This document shows positions 1 through 7,128 of a stretch of DNA of 31,229 bases, one piece after another. Position numbers and translations under genes: made by a program. The DNA lies in the IMG/VR virus record IMGVR_UViG_3300025168_000383, positions 1-31,229 of that record; one strand, given 5' to 3'. The DNA is from a virus. Position 1 is the stretch's first letter, and each line of letters starts with the position of its first letter. The notes beneath the pieces were generated by a model. The model made no database searches and was not told where the DNA came from. It saw only the letters and a list, made by a program, of their open reading frames with translations.

Positions 1-141
1 AATTCAAGGTCTTTCCCTGCCGCTCCAGTAATAGCAGACAACTCACTAATAGAAGAACTAAATGCTCTCGTGTCTCTAGCAATTTTGCCAAGTACATTAC
101 CTGCACCTAAAGCAAGAGCTGCTGCACCAAGTAATTTGAAA
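1..141. repeat. Terminal direct repeat, left copy (circular closure)
   Basis: Bases 1-141 match 31089-31229 base for base except position 15 (C here, A at 31103). The tape measure reading frame is continuous across the joint, so this is the overlap of a circular or circularly permuted molecule and not two biological repeats. It does not show where packaging starts, and no cos-like or pac-like site is visible here. Confidence 0.95.
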
Positions 142-248
142 GCACCTGTAGCCGCTGCCGCACCTTTTGACATCGTTGCTAGGTCTTTAGTTGCTGACTT
201 TACTCCGCGCGTATCTGCTCTTATTTCTAAAGTTGCTACATCAACCAT
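1..248 (-). CDS. Tail tape measure protein, N-terminal part (continues at the right end)
   Basis: The ATG at 248 has a GAGG ribosome site about 9 bases upstream and opens MVDVATLEIRADTRG. The frame runs off base 1 and continues at 31088 in the same frame, ending at 28034: 1100 residues in all. The first ~80 residues contain a basic amphipathic stretch, then a hydrophobic Ala/Leu/Gly-rich stretch (about 35-52), as usual for the start of TP901-type tape measures. It begins 4 bases after the stop of the tail chaperone GT frame, the classic order chaperone then tape measure. The tape measure sets tail length inside the tube and is ejected with the DNA. Confidence 0.93.
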   Translation of the reverse strand, partial: MVDVATLEIRADTRGVKSATKDLATMSKGAAAATGAFKLLGAAALALGAGNVLGKIARDTRAFSSSISELSAITGAAGKDLE

Positions 249-252
249 CTTG

Positions 253-636
253 TTACCTCAAATTGCTATTTCTTATAGCAAGTTTTATTTTATCGTCATC
301 TGTCACGCTATGCTCTATTGATCTGTAGGGTGAACTTACTACAGCATTATTGTATCTTTGCGCACAGGAATCATAAATTGTTGATAGTTTTTTTATTGTC
401 GAAGACTCCCACATTGTTAGGGTGATACCTGTTAAACCGCACCAACTACTAATTTCTTGCCAAGTTAATCCTGATACACCCATCTCAACAAGCAAATCTA
501 TAATGTAAGAAAAAGGCGCAATTTCTGGCATCACTGGGTCAGGGTTCGACTCAATTCTTGCCTTCGTTGCGCCTTTTGCTGTGGTAGTGAGCCAAGCCCA
601 ATACCTTACATAATCTTCAAGTAGTTGGCTGATTAA
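253..636 (-). CDS. Tail assembly chaperone GT extension (T domain, made by -1 frameshift)
   Basis: This frame has no good start of its own. Its only early start candidates are GTG/ATG at 534/531, without a clear ribosome site. Read back from there it stays open with no stop to base 636, inside the T-run at the end of the upstream G gene. A -1 slip there joins 132 G residues to 127 residues starting LISQLLEDYVRYW, giving a 259-residue GT protein. The C-terminal part has the Trp-rich LTWQEISSWCGLTG and LTMWESSTIKKL segments seen in T domains. The GT protein binds the tape measure and recruits tail tube protein during assembly. Stop and tape measure ATG are 4 bases apart. Confidence 0.85.
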   Translation of the reverse strand, partial: LISQLLEDYVRYWAWLTTTAKGATKARIESNPDPVMPEIAPFSYIIDLLVEMGVSGLTWQEISSWCGLTGITLTMWESSTIKKLSTIYDSCAQRYNNAVVSSPYRSIEHSVTDDDKIKLAIRNSNLR

Positions 637-643
637 AAAACAT
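633..643 (-). other. Programmed -1 ribosomal frameshift site
   Basis: On the coding strand the G gene ends TAT GTT TTT TAA. A run of six T (bases 640-635) includes the first base of the stop. The Phe tRNA on TTT can slip back one base onto another TTT, and the next codon becomes TTA, which opens the GT frame. The +1 frame meets a TGA within a few codons, so only -1 is productive. It is not the lambda GGGAAAG heptamer, but a slip just before a stop is a known arrangement. Confidence 0.8.
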
Positions 644-1031
644 AATTAGCCCTATCTGCTGCCGCTTCTAACACTTGCTCGGCAATCCATGATCTTTTAT
701 CGTAAATCATCAAAGCGTTGTCTTTGTTACATTTCAACGTCTCTTCGTTATAAACAATGCCAGACCATGAAACTGTACATTCAGCAAGAATCTCTCTTAA
801 TGAGCGTTCTACTTCTGCTGTTGGTACTTTACCGTTCCTATACTTGTTAGCGTTTTTGGCTTCAAGTCTTTTTGCACACTGCGTCCATTTTGTCGAATCT
901 TTGCCAAGAACTTTAATCGTTAAAGTCTTGCCATCTTCAGTCTCTAAAATTTCCCCTGTTACTGGGTGGTGCAAATCAACAGCGATGCCAGAGTTTGCGG
1001 CTTCTTTCAGATCAAATTGCGCTAAATCCAT
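633..1031 (-). CDS. Tail assembly chaperone G-like protein
   Basis: A 132-residue protein placed between the major tail protein and the tape measure, the position of lambda G. It begins MDLAQFDLKEAANSG, with an HHPVTGEIL segment (residues 22-30) typical of these chaperones, and has a charged helical middle. The start ATG follows an AGGTG ribosome site. The short product ends at the TAA at 635-633. A fraction of ribosomes should shift to make the longer GT protein. Identification rests on position, length and the frameshift more than on strong motifs. Confidence 0.85.
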   Translation of the reverse strand: MDLAQFDLKEAANSGIAVDLHHPVTGEILETEDGKTLTIKVLGKDSTKWTQCAKRLEAKNANKYRNGKVPTAEVERSLREILAECTVSWSGIVYNEETLKCNKDNALMIYDKRSWIAEQVLEAAADRANYVF

Positions 1032-1042
1032 TTTTAGTCACC

Positions 1043-1498
1043 TTATGTGGTAGTGACTGTCGGCCTCGTACGCTCCAGTTGTATAGTCCTCTGAACTATA
1101 GCATCTGCGCCCCCAGCGACAGTATCAAATGAAACAACCTTGCCTGTAAAATAATCATCTGTACCATCTCGGTAAGTTACCCTGATGGCTTGATCATTAT
1201 CTGAAGACAGAGCTGCAAGAACGATAACTTGACCTGCATCATCATCATCTCGGTTGATAGTAATGCTATCAGCCTGATTGTTGAATGTGCCTTTGTATTT
1301 ATCGGTAGAGCGTTGTGCGATTGGGTTAGAAGTAACAACAACAAATGCCTGTCCACCTGCCGTCCAATCAGTTACCTGACCGATAGCGGTGTAAGTCAAT
1401 GATGGATAGCCATTAGTGGCATCAGCATCAAATTGTGTTGGAAGAGTTGCCGAAATACTTATCGTAGTCTCGGCTAGAGTTTGTACTGCGTTAGGCAT
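1043..1498 (-). CDS. Major tail (tube) protein
   Basis: A 151-residue protein rich in Thr, Ser, Ala and Val, predicted mostly beta. It has the segments YTAIGQVTDW, NPIAQRSTDKYKGTFNNQ and FTGKVVSFDTVAGGADAIVQ, which recur in siphovirus tube proteins. The family polymerises into the hollow tail tube around the tape measure. It sits between the tail terminator gene and the G/GT chaperone, the expected position. The Thr-rich C-terminus (TVTTT) is typical. A GAGGTGAT ribosome site precedes the ATG at 1498. Confidence 0.85.
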   Translation of the reverse strand: MPNAVQTLAETTISISATLPTQFDADATNGYPSLTYTAIGQVTDWTAGGQAFVVVTSNPIAQRSTDKYKGTFNNQADSITINRDDDDAGQVIVLAALSSDNDQAIRVTYRDGTDDYFTGKVVSFDTVAGGADAIVQRTIQLERTRPTVTTT

Positions 1499-1501
1499 AA
1501 A

Positions 1502-1900
1502 TCACCTCGTTATGAATGCTAAATATGTTATCGAAACTACGATGGTATACCAAGACTGTTCAACTATACCAGTTTGGCGGTTTACTGAGCGTATTGTCGC
1601 AGATTGCGAAGAATATGCAACGGTACTCCCAATTGGGTAATGTGCCATGATTGCTTCGGCTTTTGTTTTTGCCGCAATCGCTCCTGTTTCTACAGGATAG
1701 CGCAAAATAATTCTAAAGAGACCTGACGTTTCATTCATATCAGCAAGTGTCAGCGCATCTATTTGATTCGGTAAATTAATAAGTTCAGCGTACTCAGTAC
1801 CAGATACAGGAGTGTAAGGCATATTTTCATGACTAATAGACAGCCCAAAATTACCGTCTATGTAAGATTGAAGAAACGCTTGATCGATTTTAATACTCAT
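1502..1900 (-). CDS. Tail terminator-like protein (DUF4128/gpU position)
   Basis: A 132-residue protein that starts MSIKIDQAFLQSYIDGNFG and contains GLFRIILRYPVETGAIAAKTKAEAI, a pattern found in the tail terminator/DUF4128 group. Terminator proteins form a ring that stops tube growth and docks the tail to the head. The gene starts within the 3' end of the HK97-gp10-like gene (4-base ATGA overlap) and ends 3 bases before the major tail protein start, so translation is probably coupled. The class assignment uses position and general pattern. Confidence 0.7.
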   Translation of the reverse strand: MSIKIDQAFLQSYIDGNFGLSISHENMPYTPVSGTEYAELINLPNQIDALTLADMNETSGLFRIILRYPVETGAIAAKTKAEAIMAHYPIGSTVAYSSQSATIRSVNRQTGIVEQSWYTIVVSITYLAFITR

Positions 1901-2253
1901 CGCGTTTCTTGCCGCACTATTGTTTCAATTCTTGCCATGTTTTTTGCCACCATGCCATCCTTCTGTTCATAAACACCGACATAAGGCACGTTGTTGGTCA
2001 AATAAGTTATTGTTCCAACGCCTATGTTTTGTGACATTTCGGTCACTGTAATTTGCCCTGCTCTATCGTTTCTTGTTGTTACTGTCTTTATTGGAGAACC
2101 TTGACTACACTGCCAATTTCCTCTCATTCGACCAGTATCAACTCTTGTATCTAAAATAACCCCTTTAAACAGTGAGAATTGAATGGCTCTAGCAGCTTCA
2201 TCAATAGTTGACTGCGTTTTTTTTGCCCATGATGCGATATTAACTTTTGCCAT
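1897..2253 (-). CDS. HK97 gp10-like tail completion / neck protein
   Basis: A 118-residue protein with the family hallmarks: a long N-terminal helix, then VDTGRMRGNWQ (about residues 38-48) and, near the middle, TYLTNNVPYVGVYEQKDGM, followed by a C-terminal helix. In HK97-gp10/lambda-gpZ-type proteins these surround a small alpha/beta core acting at the head-tail junction. It shares one base with the upstream gene end and overlaps the next gene by 4 bases, in an operon of head-tail connectors. Confidence 0.75.
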   Translation of the reverse strand: MAKVNIASWAKKTQSTIDEAARAIQFSLFKGVILDTRVDTGRMRGNWQCSQGSPIKTVTTRNDRAGQITVTEMSQNIGVGTITYLTNNVPYVGVYEQKDGMVAKNMARIETIVRQETR

Positions 2254-2612
2254 TATCTTCTAGCCTGTACAAAATAAACCAAAGCAATACCTGCAGGTTT
2301 GGATTCTGTAACCGAAACAATCGACCAATCTTCGCTTTCTATACTTATTTTGTCTGTCGTTAATGGCTGTATGGTTTTATCTAAAATAATTAATCTATCA
2401 CTTGATAAAATACGAGCACCATCTACAAGCTCGTTAGCGTACCTCTGCACGATTGTTTTGGGACTATAGGTAACCGTAGTGCCTGTAACGATTGCGCCTG
2501 TCACAGGGTTTATAGAGCCTCCTGTGGTGCGTTTGATAGTAGCGACTGCCCCAAACTTGCTTAATAGCTTTGAAGCAGTTGCCGCCATGTTATTATAAAA
2601 CGTAGCACTCAT
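2253..2612 (-). CDS. Head closure / head-tail adaptor protein
   Basis: A 119-residue protein: N-terminal helix (FYNNMAATASKLLSKFG), then beta strands with TIKRTTGGSINPVTGAIVTGT and a C-terminal SWSIV/VYFVQARR-like strand set. This resembles the phage head closure (gpFII/gp16-type) group that seals the portal ring. It sits between the DnaT-like connector and the gp10-like gene, the usual order. The start shares one base with the preceding stop. No catalytic motif is expected. Confidence 0.7.
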   Translation of the reverse strand: MSATFYNNMAATASKLLSKFGAVATIKRTTGGSINPVTGAIVTGTTVTYSPKTIVQRYANELVDGARILSSDRLIILDKTIQPLTTDKISIESEDWSIVSVTESKPAGIALVYFVQARR

Positions 2613-3121
2613 TAGCCCATCACCAGAGGTATAGTCGCTCCGTTACTTATCATCAAAGCCGCCAATAATGTCTGACTCCTAGACCTTCTTGCAATTCTCT
2701 GACTATCACTGAGTGCATATTCAACCTCTACAGCACCAACAACAACTTCTTTTTTTACACCAACTGAACCAGATTGACTTAGATTGTATAAATCTTCACC
2801 TGCATTTATGTCTAACGCTAAAGACATCTGGCATTGTTTGACCAAAGTAGGTATTTCGTTACTTTGCCAAGAAAAATTTTGTATATCTGTTAATCCGTTT
2901 CGTGGATACGATAATGGTTGGTATCTTTTTACCATATCGCCCATTAATTGAGATTCTTTTGTGGCTATATACTGAGCGGCAGATATTAATTGCACCCTGA
3001 AAGTATCAGTATCGGTTACAGTAATACCAAGGTCACTGGCATAAGATATATATTCAGCCGCAGTGACGTAGGTATTGGCATCAGTGACTATTGCGCCAGT
3101 TTCAACAATGAGAGTTGCCAT
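2612..3121 (-). CDS. Head-tail connector, DnaT-like ssDNA-binding family (gp6-like adaptor)
   Basis: A 169-residue protein with the pattern of the phage 'putative DnaT-like' connector family: an opening VETGAIVTDANTYVTAAEYISYA, then helices around FRVQLISAAQYI, a central YPRNGLTD turn, and a final hydrophobic helix (RSQTLLAALMISN). Despite the family name, in phages this group works as the first adaptor ring below the portal. The position directly upstream of head closure and gp10-like genes supports that role. Its start shares one base with the preceding gene's stop. Confidence 0.7.
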   Translation of the reverse strand: MATLIVETGAIVTDANTYVTAAEYISYASDLGITVTDTDTFRVQLISAAQYIATKESQLMGDMVKRYQPLSYPRNGLTDIQNFSWQSNEIPTLVKQCQMSLALDINAGEDLYNLSQSGSVGVKKEVVVGAVEVEYALSDSQRIARRSRSQTLLAALMISNGATIPLVMG

Positions 3122-3525
3122 TATCTTTTCCTTGATGTTTTCTTAGCAATTTTTTTAGGCTGACTCGATACTTTTTTGCCTTTTGCTAAGTCTTCTCGTT
3201 TCTTTCTGTTTGTTGCGCCTAGCTCTTGTGGGCTTAACGCTTCCCTAGCTTTCTTTGGTAAATACCTTTCACCTGTTGCTTTCTTGCCTTGCGTTGAGTT
3301 CTTACCTGAACCTGTACCCCAATCTTGTTTTGTCCATTTTGTAAGACTTTTTGCAGCTTTTGTTTTAGCAGTTGTATAACCACCACCTGCTTTTTCGTAT
3401 TCTTTAGCTAATAATTGAGCTTTTCTAGCACTCCATTGCCCTGCTGATCCACCTTTTGAACTTCTCATTACTTTGTTCTTCAGTTTTTCCCGAAGACTAG
3501 GCTTATCATACGGACTTTTCGCCAT
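3121..3525 (-). CDS. Lys/Arg-rich DUF5872-like protein
   Basis: A very basic 134-residue protein whose core reads KPSLREKLKNKVMRSSKGG, then GQWSARKAQLLAKEYEKAGGGY, KSLTKWTKQDWGT and ATGERYLPKKAREAL, ending PKKIAKKTSRKR. I recognise this as the DUF5872 pattern found in phages and large viruses. Biochemical function is not established. The charge and the position between coat and connector genes suggest a DNA-associated internal capsid component, which is inference. It abuts its neighbours with one-base overlaps. Confidence 0.6.
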   Translation of the reverse strand: MAKSPYDKPSLREKLKNKVMRSSKGGSAGQWSARKAQLLAKEYEKAGGGYTTAKTKAAKSLTKWTKQDWGTGSGKNSTQGKKATGERYLPKKAREALSPQELGATNRKKREDLAKGKKVSSQPKKIAKKTSRKR

Positions 3526-3707
3526 TACTTACCCCAACTTTTTCGCGCAGTATTCTTTGCGCTATTAGATAGACCATTATAATGAAACAGTTTTTTTGAC
3601 GATTTAGTCATAGTCTTACCTGTCATGACAGTTCCATCTGAGTGTTTATGCGTACCGCCGTTATAAGGCTTCCCATCTTTGGAATAGTGCATTACGCCTT
3701 TAGCCAT
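3525..3707 (-). CDS. Small basic protein, function unknown
   Basis: 60 residues, Lys/Gly/Thr/His-rich: MAKGVMHYSKDGKPYNGGTHKHSDGTVMTG..., ending AKNTARKSWGK. I have seen similar short GKPYxGxTHKHSDGTVMTG proteins next to coat genes in aquatic phages but know no function. Its ATG overlaps the stop of the 14-codon frame upstream (TAATG), and its own stop shares one base with the next start. Possibly DNA-binding inside the head (inference). Confidence 0.5.
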   Translation of the reverse strand: MAKGVMHYSKDGKPYNGGTHKHSDGTVMTGKTMTKSSKKLFHYNGLSNSAKNTARKSWGK

Positions 3708-3751
3708 TACTTACCTCTGGGTTTACGTTTCTTTTTTCCTTTGTTATACAT
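3707..3751 (-). CDS. Candidate 14-residue basic micro-ORF
   Basis: ATG at 3751 to TAA at 3709-3707 encodes MYNKGKKKRKPRGK. It is linked at both ends by TAATG junctions: its ATG overlaps the stop of the upstream gene and its stop overlaps the next ATG. An AAGGAG ribosome site lies 7-8 bases before the ATG. No homology can be judged at this length. It could be a real micro-protein or a coupling device that passes ribosomes to the 60-residue gene. Confidence 0.45.
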   Translation of the reverse strand: MYNKGKKKRKPRGK

Positions 3752-4032
3752 TACCACTTCTCCTTGTTTGACCAATATGCTGCAGACATTTTGCCTTTCG
3801 CAATGTTTTTAGCATGACGCGCTTTGAAAGATGCTCGTCGTGCGGTGTTTGCTTTTGATTCGTTTTCTCTTCGTGGAGAACCAGATACACCTTGCTGACC
3901 AAATCTAATTGTCTTTATTTTATCGCCTTCTTTGGCAACAACAACATGACTTTTGGTTGGATGTTTTGGAGTGCGTTTAGCTTGGTTGTATTTATCCAAA
4001 CCTAAACGAGTTAATCGTGGGTCTTTTGCCAT
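3751..4032 (-). CDS. Basic protein of the DUF6321-like phage family
   Basis: 93 residues from the ATG at 4032, chosen because GAGG lies just upstream and the family begins about there. An in-frame start at 4074 would add 14 residues encoded across the hairpin and lacks a good site. Core motifs: LDKYNQAKRTPKHPTKSHVVVAKEGDKIKTIRFGQQG and KARHAKNIAKGKMSAAYWSNKEKW. This KTIRFGQQG/KARH pattern is common in aquatic phages next to coat genes, with no known function. It is rich in Lys/Arg, so nucleic-acid contact is plausible. Confidence 0.6.
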   Translation of the reverse strand: MAKDPRLTRLGLDKYNQAKRTPKHPTKSHVVVAKEGDKIKTIRFGQQGVSGSPRRENESKANTARRASFKARHAKNIAKGKMSAAYWSNKEKW

Positions 4033-4049
4033 AAAAACCTCGGTAGGAA

Positions 4050-4071
4050 AAGGGGGCGTTTCCACCCCCTT
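4050..4071 (-). terminator. Hairpin after the coat gene (intrinsic-terminator-like)
   Basis: On the minus strand AAGGGGG and CCCCCTT form a 7-bp stem with an 8-base loop, starting a few bases after the coat protein stop and followed by TTTTCC. It lies between coat and the DUF6321-like gene. The T-tract is short, so partial termination or protection of the coat message seems more likely than a full stop, since connector and tail genes downstream need the same transcript. Confidence 0.6.
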
Positions 4072-4076
4072 CAATC

Positions 4077-5243
4077 TTACTCACCTAATAGGACAGCGGC
4101 AAAGTCTGGCTTCCAAACTTTGTATCCGTACAAACAAGCAACATCAAACATCGCTTTGTTGTAGCCCTTATATGCGGCAACTTCGAAGACCATACCAGAC
4201 ACATCGTCTTGTACTGTGAGTCTATCAGTCGCAGCATCGCCACCGTTAGGCTGTGCCATCGCACGCATACCAACCTCAACTGCGGCCCGATGGAAGGCAA
4301 CATTTCGTGCTCCACCATCCAGTACAGTAATTGCAGTTGCTGATGCGGCTATCGCTACTCGAAGACCCGGTGCGCCTATTTCAACAGTGCCGCCACCAGA
4401 TACGTCAGCGTCCCCACTAGTAACAACGTACTTGTTAGTATCGCCAGCAATAGTAATGACATCACCGACAACAATAGTACCAGTACCTGCAGAGGCCAAT
4501 GTAAGAGTAGTTGCGCCAATCGCGTAACCTGCGTCATTAGTAGTTGCATTTGCACCAGTTCCCTTAGTGACGCTTGCGATACCTGCAGACTCTTTGATCA
4601 TCATGCCTTGCAGATCAAGCAAAGTACCTTGTCGTAGCAATTCATCACTACCTGCTTGATTCGCAGAAGTTAATGAAGCTAACTGACGCAATCGTGTACC
4701 TGCGTGGCTGTTCATTACGATAGTAGATTGACCATCGTTAACAGGACATCCATTATCGGCAAGGATTTGTCGCAAGTGTGCAACGTCATTGAAGTTACTA
4801 CCGAAAGGAGCTGTACCTGCTGTGCCATGTGCGCGTGATGCGTACTTAGCAACGTCAGCCGCTACTTCGCTTTCGATTTGATTTGAGATTGCTCTCATTG
4901 CTTGCTTGATTTGGTCACCATAAATGGTTTCAAAACCAGAGCCATTATTGACGTGCTTGATGTCTTCGCCTGTCCACGGAATCTTGACCGAAGCAGTTTG
5001 CGATAGTGTCATTACTTTACTATCCACTGTTTGGTCAACGCCTTCTGGGATAGTCATTGACGGTGTTACTGTTGTGACAGCTTGCGAACGAGTTGCGAAT
5101 GAGCGAATTGTATCGCCTTGTGCGGCTCTTTCTGTAGCGTCTGAGTTGATTGTTGCTGACGGAATAACGCCTACAAGTTCACGACCAACGATGTCTGCCG
5201 CTTTGTAGATGTCTGCCGCTAAGTCAGTTAGAACATTAGCCAT
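4077..5243 (-). CDS. Major capsid protein, P22 coat-like
   Basis: 388 residues. The N-terminal segment (MANVLTDLAADIYKAADIVGRELVG) and the following TVTPSMTIPEGVDQTVDSKVM / LSQTASVKIPWTGEDIKHVN are typical of P22-type coat proteins. Residues ~232-298 form a Gly/Thr-rich block with IGATTLTLASAGTGTIVVGDVITIAGD, matching the extra beta domain these coats carry. The C-terminal part (NVAFHRAAVEVGMRAM, GMVFEVAAYKGYNKAMFDVACLYGYKV) is also characteristic. It follows the scaffold gene by 13 bases and is followed by a hairpin. It builds the icosahedral shell. Confidence 0.9.
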   Translation of the reverse strand: MANVLTDLAADIYKAADIVGRELVGVIPSATINSDATERAAQGDTIRSFATRSQAVTTVTPSMTIPEGVDQTVDSKVMTLSQTASVKIPWTGEDIKHVNNGSGFETIYGDQIKQAMRAISNQIESEVAADVAKYASRAHGTAGTAPFGSNFNDVAHLRQILADNGCPVNDGQSTIVMNSHAGTRLRQLASLTSANQAGSDELLRQGTLLDLQGMMIKESAGIASVTKGTGANATTNDAGYAIGATTLTLASAGTGTIVVGDVITIAGDTNKYVVTSGDADVSGGGTVEIGAPGLRVAIAASATAITVLDGGARNVAFHRAAVEVGMRAMAQPNGGDAATDRLTVQDDVSGMVFEVAAYKGYNKAMFDVACLYGYKVWKPDFAAVLLGE

Positions 5244-5256
5244 GAGTAGTTACCTT

Positions 5257-5973
5257 CTAGTCATCTTTAATTTTACCGCCGCTTTGGACGAATTGTTTTC
5301 GTTGCGATTGGTTCATTTTATTAAAATCTCCACGAACCACCTCATTGATACTAGCCCCACTAGTCTCATTGCCACCTGTACGCCCTGCGCCGTTGGCTTT
5401 TGTCCCAACTATGAGCGGAGCAAATGCCACGCTATTTTGGAATTCTGCTTTTAGCTCATCAATCGTCATTGCTGATGGCTTTCCATCTTTGTCCAGTACA
5501 ACCGTTACAGGTTGACCATCTCTAAAATCTGCCTTCAATCGCATCTGTAAATGTGGCAACAATACATCCGATGACCCTTGTACAGCTATTTCTTGGGCTA
5601 TCTTCAGTGCAGTTTGACCGCTTGTAAGATTAACGATAGTGCTAGACATTTTAGCCAACTCTTCGTTTAACTCTTTTTCGCGCGTCGAATACTTTTCTTG
5701 CCAACTTTTATCTAATGCTTCTGTATCATTGCCTTTCTTTGCTGCTTCAAGTCGAGCAATCTCGGCTTCTTCTGCCGCTTCTTTTGCTTTTTTTGATGCC
5801 GCCTTTTTTTCGGCTAACAATTCTTCAACTTTATTTTTTAAACCTGTGAGGTCTTCATTCACTGGCTTTGGTATTCCATCTACTTTCAACTGATACCCTG
5901 TATCGGTTTGCTCGTATAAGCCTTGCAAAGTTTCGTCAATACCTTCTAAAGTTTCTACAGTAAAATTTATCAT
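5257..5973 (-). CDS. Capsid scaffolding protein
   Basis: 238 residues. An N-terminal region is followed by a long Ala/Glu/Lys-rich coiled-coil segment (roughly residues 42-112), a more folded middle (LLPHLQMRLKADFRDGQPVTVVLDKDGKP), and a charged tail ending SQRKQFVQSGGKIKDD, the small basic helical C-terminus that scaffolds use to bind coat. It lies directly upstream of the coat gene and downstream of a good promoter, with ribosome site AGGGTGAT. Scaffolds guide procapsid assembly and leave the head afterwards. Confidence 0.8.
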   Translation of the reverse strand: MINFTVETLEGIDETLQGLYEQTDTGYQLKVDGIPKPVNEDLTGLKNKVEELLAEKKAASKKAKEAAEEAEIARLEAAKKGNDTEALDKSWQEKYSTREKELNEELAKMSSTIVNLTSGQTALKIAQEIAVQGSSDVLLPHLQMRLKADFRDGQPVTVVLDKDGKPSAMTIDELKAEFQNSVAFAPLIVGTKANGAGRTGGNETSGASINEVVRGDFNKMNQSQRKQFVQSGGKIKDD

Positions 5974-6015
5974 TTGATCACCCTGTGATTATTAAGCCCT
6001 GCTTATGATTCGGTA

Positions 6016-6043
6016 ATTGTAACTTGCAAAAAATTAATGTCAA
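6016..6043 (-). promoter_or_regulatory. Sigma70-type promoter before scaffold and coat
   Basis: On the minus strand, TTGACA (6043-6038), 16 bases, TACAAT (6021-6016). It sits in the 72-base gap between the gp7-like head gene and scaffold, one of the few real gaps in the packaging/head operon. A dedicated promoter would raise scaffold and coat message over upstream packaging genes. Confidence 0.65.
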
Positions 6044-6045
6044 TG

Positions 6046-7128
6046 CTATGTAAGATTCGCTTTTTCGAAGGCTGTCGGCTCAATCTCTTTCATTTGCTGT
6101 AAAGTCATTGGCTTAAAATTCTTGCCGAGCTGTAATTCAGCAAACTTTTCTGACGATAATCCACCACGCCTTAGTAACGTGCCTTTTGTTTTGCCTATCG
6201 CATTGTTTTGAAAACTAGCAGGTTGCTTTTTTAGCCACCCATAATACGTTTGATCAGCAGCTACTGATGTGACTCCACCTTCGCCTCGTGCTGATCTGGT
6301 TGCTCCTTGCTCTAAAGATTTAAATCGCCGATCAAGCACTGGAGCCATTGTGCTTCGGCAATTCGGATGTATTGGCGGTCTTGGTCCTTTATCAACTGGA
6401 TATACCGTACCATCAAGACTTCTACACGTTGCCGATGTACGACTGTCTAATGTACTCACCCATTGAACGCCTTTAATAATATCAGAGTTATCTTGCCAAA
6501 CCTGTTCTCTAGCTTGTACGGCGGCGTGCTGTAACGCTGTACGTGTAATCGTTTTTGCTGTGCTGTTCACCTGATACAGAATGCCATTAGTGTACTTTTG
6601 CGCTCTTGTCCCTCGTATATTTTGTAAAATTTGATTTGTACTTTGCCCTTCGTAATAACCTGCTGAGATAGCACCTGCAACTCTATCTAAGGTTTTCTTT
6701 GACATATCTTTGATAAATGGCTTTAAAAGTTTTCCGTTGTCAGCACCAACCATTGTGAGTGGGTTATTAAATACAGCAAACTCAAGTGCGGCGGCAGTCG
6801 GAATATTGAAATCAGTTTGTATAATTTGACCTAACGATTTACGCTCAAAACCAGATTCGTAATCAGCAAGGTCTATAGCTTGCGATGAAACTTCCGAAGT
6901 GAAATCATTAGCTAAAATATTGAGGTCTGACCGCACTGAAAATAATAACTGATTAAGTCTATCTCTACTGAACGTAGTTAAATCACGCCCTGCCAATCGA
7001 CCAGTTATTGTGGTGTTTAAACTTTTTAAAAACTCATCTGCTTTGTTAGCTTCACCAGTTTTAAGCCTTTCGAGATACACTTGATGACGAGTTGCAATAT
7101 CAATCAACTCTTCTGGTGCTTGAGCCAT
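6046..7128 (-). CDS. Head morphogenesis protein, SPP1 gp7 family
   Basis: 360 residues. The diagnostic block is near residue 225-262: GVQWVSTLDSRTSATCRSLDGTVYPVDKG, followed by PPIHPNCRSTMAPV, the Cys/His-containing signature of SPP1-gp7/Mu-gpF-like minor head proteins. These enter the procapsid with the portal and help DNA ejection or stable packaging. The N-terminal two-thirds are helical. The gene shares one base with the portal gene end, as is usual for portal-gp7 pairs. Confidence 0.88.
   Translation of the reverse strand: MAQAPEELIDIATRHQVYLERLKTGEANKADEFLKSLNTTITGRLAGRDLTTFSRDRLNQLLFSVRSDLNILANDFTSEVSSQAIDLADYESGFERKSLGQIIQTDFNIPTAAALEFAVFNNPLTMVGADNGKLLKPFIKDMSKKTLDRVAGAISAGYYEGQSTNQILQNIRGTRAQKYTNGILYQVNSTAKTITRTALQHAAVQAREQVWQDNSDIIKGVQWVSTLDSRTSATCRSLDGTVYPVDKGPRPPIHPNCRSTMAPVLDRRFKSLEQGATRSARGEGGVTSVAADQTYYGWLKKQPASFQNNAIGKTKGTLLRRGGLSSEKFAELQLGKNFKPMTLQQMKEIEPTAFEKANLT

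Noticed and set aside
1-141. Long terminal repeat of a mobile element or attachment-site duplication
   Set aside because: The repeat is inside the tape measure coding frame and joins it perfectly. No integrase or transposase is present, so it is assembly overlap of a circle.
633-660. +1 frameshift at the end of the G-like gene
   Set aside because: The +1 frame reaches TGA within about six codons after the T-run, so it cannot make a GT protein.
3953-4219. Plus-strand open frame of 88 codons across the coat gene end
   Set aside because: Overlaps coat and the DUF6321-like gene on the opposite strand, crosses the hairpin, has no ribosome site and no recognisable protein pattern.
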